Source: Saccoglossus kowalevskii (taxonomy: Eukaryota > Hemichordata > Enteropneusta > Harrimaniidae). From it: a DNA stretch of 18,711 bases. The stretch is from NCBI RefSeq assembly GCF_000003605.2, contig NW_003110018.1, forward strand, positions 56,089-74,799, written 5' to 3'. The notes under the pieces are model-generated. The model made no database searches. It saw only the letters and a program-made list of their open reading frames with translations, and had not been told where the DNA came from. The position numbers were made by a program, and so were the translations under genes. Shown here one piece after another: positions 9,101-17,100 of this stretch (the first letter of the stretch is position 1; the number at the start of each line of letters is the position of its first letter).

Positions 9101-9128
9101 CGTGTCGTTTAAACTCAGTAGCATTCAT
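68..9128 (-). CDS. Tdc: Tyrosine decarboxylase (aromatic L-amino-acid decarboxylase family), 12 exons, C-terminus outside window
   Basis: PLP-dependent group II decarboxylase, expected to convert tyrosine to tyramine in the cytosol of aminergic cells, the first step to octopamine. Twelve exons (9128-8928, 6423-6310, 5890-5768, 4974-4840, 4707-4597, 3951-3919, 2859-2698, 2333-2266, 1871-1801, 1514-1495, 508-410, 169-68) have GT-AG borders and matching phases, and give 1239 nt (413 codons) without a stop. Visible landmarks, numbered from the first Met: phosphate-loop SASE (148-151), PLP-stacking His193 in THSSAEKAG, Asp272 in [11 protein letters not shown] lysine Lys304 in NPNKW, and loop Tyr333 in DPVYLRH. 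NPNKW (Asn before Lys, where DOPA decarboxylase has His) and [15 protein letters not shown] resemble insect Tdc as I recall it. His193 argues against an insect-type aldehyde synthase, which has Asn there. About 70-80 C-terminal residues are missing past the left edge. DOPA or histidine decarboxylase are the alternatives; the family is near certain, the substrate less so. Confidence 0.9.
410..508 (-). CDS. Tdc: Tdc exon 11 (residues 347-379)
   Basis: A 99-nt phase-0 exon after TTGTTTTGCAG and before GTGAGT. It encodes [20 protein letters not shown], then [13 protein letters not shown], one of the most conserved blocks of the family. Confidence 0.95.
766..1410. repeat. 42-bp minisatellite, about 15 copies, in Tdc intron 10
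   Basis: Head-to-tail copies of a 42-bp unit containing CTTAGACTCAGACTAAAAAC, nearly identical throughout. Copies 6, 10 and 15 have AGTCTG (near 1014, 1182 and 1392) where the others have AATCTG. Because 42 is a multiple of 3 and the unit lacks stops in some frames, it creates false open frames of about 300 codons on both strands. It fills about two thirds of the 986-bp intron between the microexon and exon 11. Confidence 0.98.
1495..1514 (-). CDS. Tdc: Tdc exon 10, 20-nt microexon (residues 340-346)
   Basis: Between ATACTTTTCAG and GTGAGC lie 20 nt that complete a Gly codon and add VAIDYR. The phases (1 in, 0 out) fit exons 9 and 11 exactly, and the product reads ENAG-VAIDYR-HWGIPL. The family requires xIDYRHW here. 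No other stretch in the 1.3 kb between exons 9 and 11 was seen to supply it. Confidence 0.9.
1801..1871 (-). CDS. Tdc: Tdc exon 9, catalytic loop (residues 317-339 plus split codons)
   Basis: A 71-nt exon (phase 2 in, phase 1 out) after TTTCATTTTCAG and before GTGAGA. It encodes [20 protein letters not shown] followed by ENA. Tyr333 in DPVYLRH aligns with the mobile-loop tyrosine that protonates the decarboxylated intermediate in DOPA decarboxylase. Confidence 0.92.
1903..1978. mobile_element. Decayed family A MITE remnant
   Basis: CTACACGCGTTGTATGTGTCGC and the following bases align with the right half of the 133-bp element, with several changes, and end in TTAA. The left half is missing. 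It starts 31 bp upstream of the exon 9 acceptor in Tdc intron 8. Confidence 0.6.
2217..2254. repeat. TG / TTTG microsatellite beside the exon 8 donor
   Basis: A GT run followed by five TTTG units on the plus strand, which is CAAA/CA repeat in the Tdc transcript. It begins about 12 nt downstream of the exon 8 5' splice site (2266/2265). Confidence 0.95.
2266..2333 (-). CDS. Tdc: Tdc exon 8, carries the PLP lysine (residues 294-316)
   Basis: A 68-nt exon (phase 0 in, phase 2 out) after TTATTTCCAG and before GTGAGT. It reads [20 protein letters not shown], then L, M and the first two bases of a Trp codon completed by exon 9. Lys304 in NPNKW is the expected Schiff-base lysine. Asn in place of the usual His just before it is also found in insect tyrosine decarboxylase. 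Confidence 0.93.
2698..2859 (-). CDS. Tdc: Tdc exon 7 (residues 240-293)
   Basis: A 162-nt phase-0 exon with a TTTTAACAG acceptor and GTAAGT donor. It encodes [15 protein letters not shown], then [17 protein letters not shown]. Asp272 of HVDAAYAG pairs with the PLP pyridine nitrogen in this fold. Confidence 0.95.
2860..3918 (-). other. Tdc intron 6 (1059 bp)
   Basis: No coding signal seen. The right half (about 3640-3900) has several ACGTCA/TGACGT sites and CTCAAAA runs; a block with TTTACGTCAC near 3847 is loosely similar to one near 11868. Confidence 0.6.
3435..3453. repeat. Small hairpin AAGCTGG/CCAGCTT
   Basis: A 7-bp perfect stem with a 5-base loop in Tdc intron 6. Short enough to be chance. 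Confidence 0.4.
3919..3951 (-). CDS. Tdc: Tdc exon 6, 33-nt exon (residues 229-239)
   Basis: A short phase-0 exon encoding [11 protein letters not shown], between CTTATTCAG and GTAAGT. It fills exactly the gap between EAMK and VCGTLGTT, where relatives read DK..GLIPF. It is far too short to appear as an open reading frame. Confidence 0.92.
3952..4596 (-). other. Tdc intron 5 (645 bp)
   Basis: AT-rich, with no open frame or repeat I can support. It is bounded by the CAG acceptor of exon 6 and the GTTAGT donor of exon 5. Confidence 0.65.
4597..4707 (-). CDS. Tdc: Tdc exon 5 (residues 192-228)
   Basis: A 111-nt phase-0 exon after TGTTCCACAG. It encodes [20 protein letters not shown]; the His (residue 193) is the residue that stacks on the PLP ring in this family. 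It ends GKTVDEAMK before GTTAGT. Confidence 0.93.
4840..4974 (-). CDS. Tdc: Tdc exon 4 (residues 147-191)
   Basis: A 135-nt phase-0 exon. It opens with GSASE, the loop whose Ala/Ser residues bind the PLP phosphate, continues [16 protein letters not shown] and ends [12 protein letters not shown], a Tdc-like stretch. The donor is GTGAGT. Confidence 0.94.
4975..5767 (-). other. Tdc intron 3 (793 bp)
   Basis: No exon or structured repeat found. Open frames that run in from exon 4 in other phases have no similarity to known families. Confidence 0.65.
5768..5890 (-). CDS. Tdc: Tdc exon 3 (residues 106-146)
   Basis: A 123-nt phase-0 exon with a TTTTAACAG acceptor and GTAATT donor. It encodes [16 protein letters not shown] and ends GGGVIQ, the conserved approach to the PLP phosphate-binding loop. 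Confidence 0.94.
6310..6423 (-). CDS. Tdc: Tdc exon 2 (residues 68-105)
   Basis: A 114-nt phase-0 exon after TTGCCCAG and before GTAAGT. It encodes [20 protein letters not shown] and then the [15 protein letters not shown] segment, the substrate-pocket region of the family. FHAYFPAGN is closer to invertebrate tyrosine decarboxylase than to vertebrate DOPA decarboxylase. Confidence 0.94.
6491..6623. mobile_element. TTAA-flanked MITE, family A, copy 1
   Basis: 133 bp including TTAA at both ends. Inside are terminal inverted repeats of about 23 bp: AGCGCGGTGGTCGTCGCGC on the left, and the right end reads AGGGCGGCAGTCGTCGCGC in complement. It is non-coding and lies in Tdc intron 1. TTAA target duplication is typical of piggyBac-type transposases; the termini do not identify the family. 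Confidence 0.87.
6864..6996. mobile_element. TTAA-flanked MITE, family A, copy 2
   Basis: Also 133 bp, in the same orientation as the copy 240 bp to its left; I count four substitutions between them. The flanks outside TTAA differ, so these are two insertions or a transposed copy rather than a simple tandem duplication. Confidence 0.88.
8566..8629. repeat. Imperfect inverted repeat with GGTACC ends
   Basis: Arms of about 30 bp, from GGTACCAAAGTAGACCCGGG to its counterpart ending TTGAACCCAGTTTGGTACC, around an AAATAATTT centre. The outer 9 bp and inner 13 bp pair well; the middle has mismatches. It lies in Tdc intron 1, about 300 bp from the exon 1 donor. Confidence 0.75.
8928..9128 (-). CDS. 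Tdc: Tdc exon 1 (residues 1-67)
   Basis: Begins at the ATG at 9128 ([16 protein letters not shown]), matching the usual N-terminus of animal aromatic amino acid decarboxylases, and ends MPG before a GTAAGT donor at 8927. It contains [11 protein letters not shown] and the DIERVIMPG motif typical of the N-terminal dimerisation segment. Phase 0. The frame stays open into the intron, but homology stops exactly at the donor. Confidence 0.93.
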
Positions 9129-9369
9129 GGCTAGTCAATTTACTGATAAGCAGTGGTAAACTAAACGGAATCCTATGTGGTGGGAGACAGATACTCGCAG
9201 ACTATTCCGTTTACGGATGAGAGGAAATTACACTAAAAAATATAAAATAAAAACCATTCGTCGGTAGTTATTGAAATACATGTATCAACACACGTTCGCT
9301 GGTACGCATACTAGAAAAGAAACTTCTTAGAACTCTTCTTATGCAGCTAGTCTTTGACGGATAACAGGT

Positions 9370-9480
9370 CACGCCCACTTTGGAAAGCTGCAGATGACAG
9401 CACTTTAAATAGCCGGGGATTATCTACCTATACGGAGGAAAGATTTTAACGACATCCATGTCTACGTCATCCACGCCCAC
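9370..9480 (-). promoter_or_regulatory. Candidate Tdc core promoter region
   Basis: Upstream of the Tdc ATG, the minus strand carries a TATA-like TATTTAAA (9411-9404), a CRE-like TGACGTA (9469-9463), and two identical GTGGGCGTG boxes (9378-9370 and 9480-9472; KLF/Sp-type CACGCCC on the plus strand). A start site some 30 nt below the TATA-like box would give a 5' UTR near 250 nt. No single element is diagnostic; the clustering is the only argument. Confidence 0.3.
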
Positions 9481-10366
9481 CCTCGTTCGTATTTCATCAA
9501 AGCCGATACTTTAAACCACTAGCAAATGCACTATTTCCCTAAAAGTGGTCATTTTCAATCGTGTTGTACGCATGACCATCAAATAGTCTGACGGTCTTAA
9601 CAATAACAAGTGCATAAGGAAACGACAATCGAGACAATACTTTCAGCAAAAATTTATCACAAATAGACAAAGCTTATCCCGATCAAACAGGGACTATGTC
9701 CATTTACTCACGTTTAGGAAAACCCCAGACATCGCTCTCACACTAAGTGAAATAATATCAATATTGTGGCCAAATGCACATTGATATAAGAATATCTAAC
9801 AATACATTACCTAATCTTGAATAAATCCCAGACGAGAGCATTAAGTCTCAGAAGAACTATCGAGATGAAAATGACGCACGTGCGCTTCGTAGAACCTGTA
9901 CGTAAATTTGTTAAAGGGAAATCCATCCATATGAGTATTATAAAGTTTCATTAAACGAATTTGTTTGCTGCTGTACCAAAAATCGAGCTAGTTTGTTCCT
10001 GTCACGATAAAATAAATATTCTAAATTATTTTCTTAAAACGTTTCTTTAAAATATTAAAACCTTTGTACTCAAACAATCCATTTCTTACGAACTAAGTTG
10101 TGCGGCGCATAGTAGAGCATGAACATTTGTGTACGTACCAAAATATCCAGTGACCATGCGTGTTATTGTTTTAAAATTTGTCATAAAACGGTAAATAAGT
10201 TGTTTGCTACAAAAACAACGAACATAATTCATTATGAATAAGTTTTAAACTTGCTGTAGTATCACGCAACATTATTCACATCGCATATTCTTATCCATTT
10301 TGAACTTTAAGGAGATTCAAGCTAAAATTGAAGATTTTATGCCATGTTCATCAAACTCTCATTATT

Positions 10367-10593
10367 ATGGGTCGTTCCATAAAAAATACCGAAAATGGGT
10401 TCGTTCCATAAAAATACCGAAAATGGGTTCGTTCCATAAAAATACCGAAAATGGGTTCGTTCCATAAAAATACCGAAAATGGGTCGTGCCATAAAAATAC
10501 CGAAAATGGGTTCGTTCCATAAAAATACCGAAAATGGTTTCGTTCCATAAAAATACCGAAAATGGGTTCGTTCCATAAAAATACCGAAAATGA
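10367..10593. repeat. 28-bp minisatellite, 8 copies, upstream of Tdc
   Basis: Tandem copies starting ATGGGTTCGTTCCATAAAA and ending TACCGAAA. They begin at 10367, 10395, 10423, 10451, 10479, 10506, 10534 and 10562, with a broken ninth at 10590. The fifth copy is 27 bp and has GTCGTGCC; the seventh has GGTTTCG. The period is not a multiple of 3, so the same peptide pattern shows in three frames; it is not coding. Confidence 0.97.
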
Positions 10594-12117
10594 GTAACCA
10601 AACAATTTTTCGAGATACAGGAATCCAAAATGTCGTGGGAAATAGTAAAAATTGCCACTTTCACACTTGTTTCTATGGTGATATTACTTATTCAAATGTC
10701 ATACTAGTATATTATTATTGATACAAATCTTAATATTGTTATATTGTTTCAAAAATTTACATTTAATTCAGTCCGATTCCAGGAAGAATCTAGTAATAAT
10801 TTTACATTAACTATAATTGGGGGGTCTCACCCATGATGCACTGAATACAAGTGCAGTAATGTACTCCACACTTAGTGAAAGATATTTCTACGGATGTTCT
10901 GATTCCACACATAAGACGCCAATGTCAATGTCACAAAAAAGATGGAGACAAAATTACGACTGGTATGATTACATGTACACACGGTGTTTGTATGACCATG
11001 CCACAAAGCAAAGAAAGTTGTCCCGTCCTCTTTTTTTTTGCTGATTTATCGTGAATAACAAGCATCTAATGCCATGGCATGGTTTATGAATAGCACGGAC
11101 CACACTTACATATGGTGCTGGCAGGTTAAGATGATAATGAGTATTTGTAAGTCAAAGAGCGCGTGCCATTGCTAAATTAAAACAGGTTGCTATGGTAACG
11201 CTGATAACGTCATGACCCTTTAATTTTGTTAACGTATTCAGTTTTTGTGGAGCTCGCGTTCGTATGTATCCATTAAATAGATATAGCAGTGAGTCAATGA
11301 GTGAATACATTGTGTAGATTTGATGGAATGATGTTCAGGTTGAGTGAAGGATTTCAACTTTGTTTTCAATCTCATTGTGAACTGTCGTTTTGTTTTCAAA
11401 GCATATTGATCTGATGCCGGCGTCAAACGTTTAAATACTGGTACGAGGAAATACTGTATGAAGTATTGACAACTTGGGAGAACTGGCCAGATTCAGTTTC
11501 TCTAATACGTTTCATTCCGCACGTTTTTATTTTGGAGTAGAGCAGGCAGGCACTATTGTGGTTGTTTAAAGATTGCGGCCAACTATATGAAATTAAATAA
11601 ATGTCATTTCATCCCTTTTCGTATACCTTTCCTAAAAGTGCACCCTCTCTCATCAACGCGCTTCTGTGTCGTGCAAATGACGTAGACTGGTGAAAGCTAC
11701 GCGTGGGTGGTAGTGTAGTCAGTCGTTATTTAGAGTTCTGAGTAAATCTTTCAAAAACGCGATCTCTCAAAAACGAAACATTTGGCGCATAAGAAATAAT
11801 TAATTGTTTAAGTCCTTTTTAGCGATCACAAACAAAAAAAGAAGTCCCGACTTTCCTCGTATTTACGTCACTGACGCGCTTTGTCGCTGGATGGCGTTAC
11901 CTGTTGAAATTGTATTTTGCTTAGTGATCTCGAATTCAGAATTCCCTTATTTGTAATTGTATTCGTCAAAGTGATAGGGTGAATAAAAAAGAAATAATAC
12001 ACAGAATTGAATTGCAAAAAAGACATTATGACAAATAAGTCTAGGTCATCGCACTTATCGGCGTTCGTGCGCGTGCGTAGTTACTGGCTGGCAAGAACTG
12101 GTCTTTTGCAGGTGAAG

Positions 12118-12281
12118 TTAAAGCGGGAGAGTCGTCACCTACGCATGCGTCAGGTGACCATAGCGTGTCATTGTTTACAAACAAGCGTCTACCTATGAGC
12201 CTTTGCGTTCTTAGCGTGTGTTCTATCGTCGCTTGGGACTCAATTCCCGCGCGTGCGCAGGTGACGACCATCCCGCTTTAA
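12118..12281. mobile_element. TTAA-flanked MITE, family B, copy 1
   Basis: 164 bp between TTAA sites. The left end is AGCGGGAGAGTCGTCACCT and the right end in complement is AGCGGGATGGTCGTCACCT. Just inside the left end is a palindrome, TCACCT...AGGTGA, around CGCATGCG. It lies in the intergenic region. Confidence 0.87.
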
Positions 12282-12619
12282 AATAACGACGTTGTTAGCT
12301 AATGTTGTATTTAAAAATACACGTAGGTATCCCGTTAATAAAACACCTTGTTAGTAACGTTGTCACAACAGCTTGTGAACTTGTGCTGATCAGTGGGCGG
12401 CATTTGTTATCAGACAGTTACAAGCTGGTTGGCCGGCATAAATGTAAACAAGTGACGTCACGGTCAGACGGCCTATTGAAACCAAGAAACAATTCCCAAA
12501 GTGCTACTTCGGAAATGCGTTCAGTTAGCACAAAACCATGTTCGAATCTTTCCACCATTTTGTTACGCCGGCGAGTTGAATCCCTAAATATCTATGATCT
12601 GCACAAATTTGATATTTGA

Positions 12620-12960
12620 GATATTATTTTATTTATTTTAATTTTATGTATTTATTCACTAAATCAGAAGTAACAATAACTCTTATAATGGTAAAAATGT
12701 AAATAATAACAATAAGCAAAATTCTAAAATAATAATCAGAATTGGCGTACGACATTCAAACTAGTCGAGTCTGTGTCCCAGCAGATGTTTTAGCAATGGT
12801 TTAATAACTGGAATTATCTGACATCCCGACTAAAGTAATGTACAAAAAACAAACAAATGTGAATGAAGACGATAATAACAAACAAAAACTAACAAAACAA
12901 CAACAAACATATCAATGACAAATATACAGGTATAAATGGGGTACAATGACAACAAATTTA
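12620..12960. repeat. A/T-rich low-complexity tract
   Basis: TTTATT-rich sequence followed by A-rich runs built from AAC, AAT and AACAA units. No open frame of note. It lies in the intergenic region and was probably formed by replication slippage. Confidence 0.7.
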
Positions 12961-13520
12961 CTATTCATGGGAAAATTGCGTTATATACAACCATCTAGGA
13001 ATACAGATCACACTGTAAGTCAATGTGACTTAAATTTGCTTTTATTGATATTTTATTGGCATTTGGCCTATTAGATAAAAGCACACATTACACATTATCA
13101 CGTTTTGTTTGAAAAGTGTTCCACAGTTGTTGATTTAACCACAAATCGTCAACTTTCGGGCTTGTATATTTCGTACAAAATATTTTTTGAAGAAAACTGT
13201 CTGAAAACATACAAAACATGGCTTTTTTGGAAATATTTTTATAGGATTTAATGCTAAAATAGTTTTCAGTTGACGTATTTTTACCATAGAAACCAATGTA
13301 AATAGATAAAAAAAAAACGCAATTTCCATTGGTGTTTGAAAAAATGTGTGTACGAAAAGTAGATCAATCACTCATCTTTTTATCTGTTTTTTTTTTTGTC
13401 CGAGAACAGCACAAATTAAAAGAAGGCAGAAAAAGTTAAGAAATTCTGGCGATAAATTTTAATCGCTGACTACCCTTGAAATTGTGCTTTGATAGAGAAA
13501 GTGTGTTTAGAAATGCAAAA

Positions 13521-13526
13521 TTTATT
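13521..13526 (-). terminator. Alternative polyadenylation signal for the transporter
   Basis: AATAAA on the minus strand about 345 nt after the stop codon. A plausible 3' end, but the hexamer is frequent in AT-rich DNA. Confidence 0.3.
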
Positions 13527-13868
13527 TTCGTAGAAAATCGTGTTAGATAGGGACGCCGGAGAACGTGTATCCAAATAGTGACCAACTTGAACGGTATGGG
13601 GCTGAAGGTGCACTGTAATCCGAAAACGTGATGAGGCAGGTGAGTTTCTTATGAAGTAAAATGATTTGGGGAAAAAGATTATGCGTAGTGAGATAAATGG
13701 CCACACAAACTTGAAATTGAAGGCTGCGTATCACACAAATCCCTGTGGAAAGAGATTGTAAGAACATGTGACTGTGAATAGAACAAATCACGTGGTTCAT
13801 CAGCAGCCTCGTTCTCGAGTGAAATAAAATACCCCTTGGTAATGTTGAACCAATTGTTCTACGTGATA

Positions 13869-13874
13869 TTTATT
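13869..13874 (-). terminator. AATAAA polyadenylation signal overlapping the transporter stop codon
   Basis: The minus strand reads AATAAA across the final GAA and TAA codons. If used, it would give a 3' UTR of only about 10-30 nt. A second AATAAA on the same strand at 13526-13521 would give a more ordinary UTR of about 350 nt. The sequence alone cannot decide between them. Confidence 0.35.
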
Positions 13875-14179
13875 CCTCTTCCGTATAATGCGGGTAGGCT
13901 TTACTGATCGGGACTTTCTCATTTTCATCGTTGAGGCCGTAATTTAGTTTTCCATTTTCATCGCCGAAGTCGTTATTTAGTTCGAATTCTTTTGTTATGG
14001 CTTCCTGTCCCTCCAGATCTCCATAGGCCTTTCTCCGTTTTTCCCGGATGGTTTCGTGGATCATGTACGCAGCGTAGATCAAACTTGTCAATATACAGAT
14101 GAATCCAGCTGCAGTCGTGGTCCACCCCCATCCCCAAAGCGCGTAGAAGGCGCCACCAAGAATTGGTCCGATGGCAGTT
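13870..14179 (-). CDS. SLC18B1: Transporter last exon, TM11-12 and cytosolic tail
   Basis: A 310-nt exon after TCTATTACAG. It encodes TAIGPILGGAFYALWGWGW, the final hydrophobic helix ending LTSLIYAAYMI, then a basic turn (REKRRK) and a tail of about 50 residues rich in Asn, Asp and Glu ending PHYTEEE. TAA at 13872-13870. The tail is not recognisably conserved. Confidence 0.9.
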
Positions 14180-17100
14180 CTGTAATAGACGGAAGTCATA
14201 TATTATAACTCATAACTCAATATTTGTTCTTAACTCATAAGCATACATATACAGCAATAAAATATATAAATTATAAAATCCCAACACGCGTCTACTTGTT
14301 GTTCTAGTTATTCCTTCTCTTTAGATGTAAACTGTAAATGTAAAAGCGAACTCAGTGGGTGCCAGGATGACAAACGTTGACATAACCACAATCGATAAAA
14401 GCTTTGATTAGGCTGTTGACCAGTGAAAACTTGAATACCATACAAGTTTTGTTTTCCCTTTCCTTACATTTTCACGATGGTATTGCTGTATTTTTACTCA
14501 GACTTTCTAATGACCAGCAGTTTTTTCAAACATTTGTTCACGTAATACTTCATGTACAATATTTCACTCTGTGTGACTGAGTGTCCACATATTCAAGCGT
14601 GAAAATAAATCTCTTGTCATGTGACTTAATCAAATCCACATAAACTACATGTATTAGCTTACCCAAGGAAATATGCGCAGTAATACACGCCGGATACCAA
14701 AGCACCGAGCGCTAACGTTTCTTCCATGCCATTTGATCTGAAAGAAAATGTGTACAAGTGGGTCAGGCGCCGCCAACGTTCAGCGTAAAATTGATTACAT
14801 TTTTTTATTTATTACTTCAAATATTACTTCAAATCAGGTTTTCATATAAAATATATTAATATGAATTGATATAAAAGTGGTGTCGATCAAGAAGATGACA
14901 ACATAACACTAAAAATCAAATTATTGTTCTGAAGTACATGGACAACTTGAACTTACTTGCATTTTTCCATGATGTCAACGATGACGATCACACCTACAGC
15001 AGCGCCGAACCCAATTAAAAACAAGGTGAGGGCCAGTAGCCATAAATAACTGAAAAAGAGAAAATAAAAAAGTACAATTACTAACTACCAGAATACTTGG
15101 AAAAAAATCTTGTCTCTTTCATCCGAATGACAAAACGTCAATGAATTTGCTGTTATCAGAATAAATACACAGACTGTTTAACACACAGTCACCTTATGTT
15201 CAAAATTTCCACCAGAACATATCACCAGCTTCTTGAATGTTATCCAAACTTACTTTGGAATATCGAACCACGGACATGGCCCCAAGAAAAAACAATCTAT
15301 ACTAATTCCGATTAGACCAATCAAAATAGCCCATCTTAGAAGGCCCTGGAACGAAAAAAAAATGCGTCATTGATATTATGATGTACCCACAATGCATTTT
15401 GCCCACGAAATGACAGTTTACATGCGTTTTTCATTATTTCATTAGTTGTCGTGCGTAATTGTATACCAGGGCACTTAAAGCGAGAGGGCTGTCACCTGCG
15501 CACGCGCGGGAATTGAGTCCCAAGCGATGATAACAGCACACGCTAAAACGCAAAGGCTCATGGGTAGATGCTTGGCCATCTGACGCATGCGCAGGTGCCG
15601 ACCCCCGCTTTAACAATATTGCATATAAAAAATTGTCCAAACATTCAATTTTGAGATATCGTCATAACAATTGTAATGACTGTCGGGTAACAATGTAATT
15701 CTAATATCCGCGTCTTTACAAGCCAGTCATTATGTGTTACCTAATAAATGAAATATAGAAATAATATGACGAAGAGTATGCAAACAATGTTATATGCGAT
15801 CACAGTCCCGATAAAGGGACTGTGATATGATGAAATCCTATTCAAGTCATACGGAATCGCGAGATGATCACGAAATCACACGACAATCAATATGTAGTTG
15901 TGACCTTATTGCCTCGTCAACTTTTCGCGTAAAATTATTGTTAATATTTCAACGTAATTATCTAGAATAGTGAAACATAAATAGACTTAAATTAAACAGT
16001 AAATATTGGTATTAGATGTTACTTATGCATGATGCCTGGTTACCCCAATCATGATTTAATCTTACTCTTCCATTCTGAGAGTATCCCATAATTCAATGTG
16101 TCTACTCAAATTTAGCCTAATCGTTTGCTTCCGTTATGGCGTCCTGTGAACGTTTCAATAAGGTTCGCATATACTTACTTTTTTGTCGCCAATCCAACCC
16201 CAAATTGGAGAACCAACTACGTAACCAAGCGTCATCAGTGAGAAAATTAGTCCCTGTTTTGTTTTGCTTGTAATATTATACTGAAAATAGAATAATGTTG
16301 TTTTAATTAGCAAAATAATGTCGATGACGAACTTATTGCATTTTATCATATATATTTCAGACGAATCCACTTTGCTGCCTTGCACACGGTGTGGACGACC
16401 CAAGAAGGTCAAATCACACGTGTTTTTTCTTCAAATCGACGGACACTCACCTGGGTAGTTAAATACGACGATAGAATTGGCAAAATAAACGAATTCACTA
16501 TCCCCGTCGTCATTCTCGCCATTGCTGGAAAGCATACTCCCGGAGCTGTTTTGAACATCTCAACCACAGAACTCGTTTCCCTGATAGTGTCTGCAAAATA
16601 AGTGAGGAATTAAAAAAAAAGAACAAGGGGGAGCCGAACATGAGGCGGAACCGAACTGTAGTCATACGCATGGTGAATTCACAAACATGAGGCGGAACCG
16701 AACATGTAGTCATACGCATGATAGAATCACAAACACAGAGCGGTGCCGAATTGTAGACGAAAGTATGGAACAAACATTTAAAACACATCAGATTAACCGA
16801 GCTATCTATACAATTAAAATGTTCCTCATTAGTCACTGCAACAGTGTTCCATTCCCTCCCTTCACAGCGACCACTATTTTCCTGCGTTATGTTACCATGG
16901 TATTTGCAAAGTGGAAGCGACGACGGGAAAGAAGACACAATCACGTGACTCCTTCACTCTCAACTAGATCTTGGTGACCATTTACGCCTAATAAGCCAAA
17001 CAGGTGAATTTCCGTTTAACTGCGAGATGCCGAAAAAAAATCAATGATTTGATTTTGAACTCGAATTTCTTTTTTCATAGTTCAATTTCGTGAGGCCGAT

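Larger units (their letters stand above)
9129..13869. other. Intergenic interval between Tdc and the transporter
   Basis: 4.7 kb. It contains the candidate Tdc promoter, the 28-bp minisatellite, one family B MITE, an A-rich tract and the likely transporter 3' UTR. Several open frames of 60-105 codons occur on both strands but none carries recognisable motifs. An upstream non-coding exon of Tdc could be here and would be invisible to me. Confidence 0.6.

Noticed and set aside
68-9128. Histidine decarboxylase as the identity of the left gene
   Set aside because: HDC has NPSKW and differs at FHAYFP and GSASE; this gene reads [19 protein letters not shown] and AIDYRHWG, which fit tyrosine decarboxylase better. 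Some shared blocks such as IPLSRRFRS are common to both.
68-9128. Processed pseudogene or broken gene
   Set aside because: Introns are present and every splice junction keeps the frame through 413 codons with active-site residues intact.
8928-9128. Longer exon 1 (open frame continues to 8772)
   Set aside because: Family similarity ends at MPG exactly at a GTAAGT donor, and exon 2 resumes with THWQHPRF in the same phase.
10337-10664. Three overlapping minus-strand frames with FGIFMERTHFRYF-like repeats
   Set aside because: The 28-bp tandem repeat read in three phases; not a protein.
16510-16944. 144-codon minus-strand frame overlapping the TM7 exon
   Set aside because: It runs in a different phase from the transporter and its sequence includes the 47-bp repeat; the homologous frame is 16451-16590.
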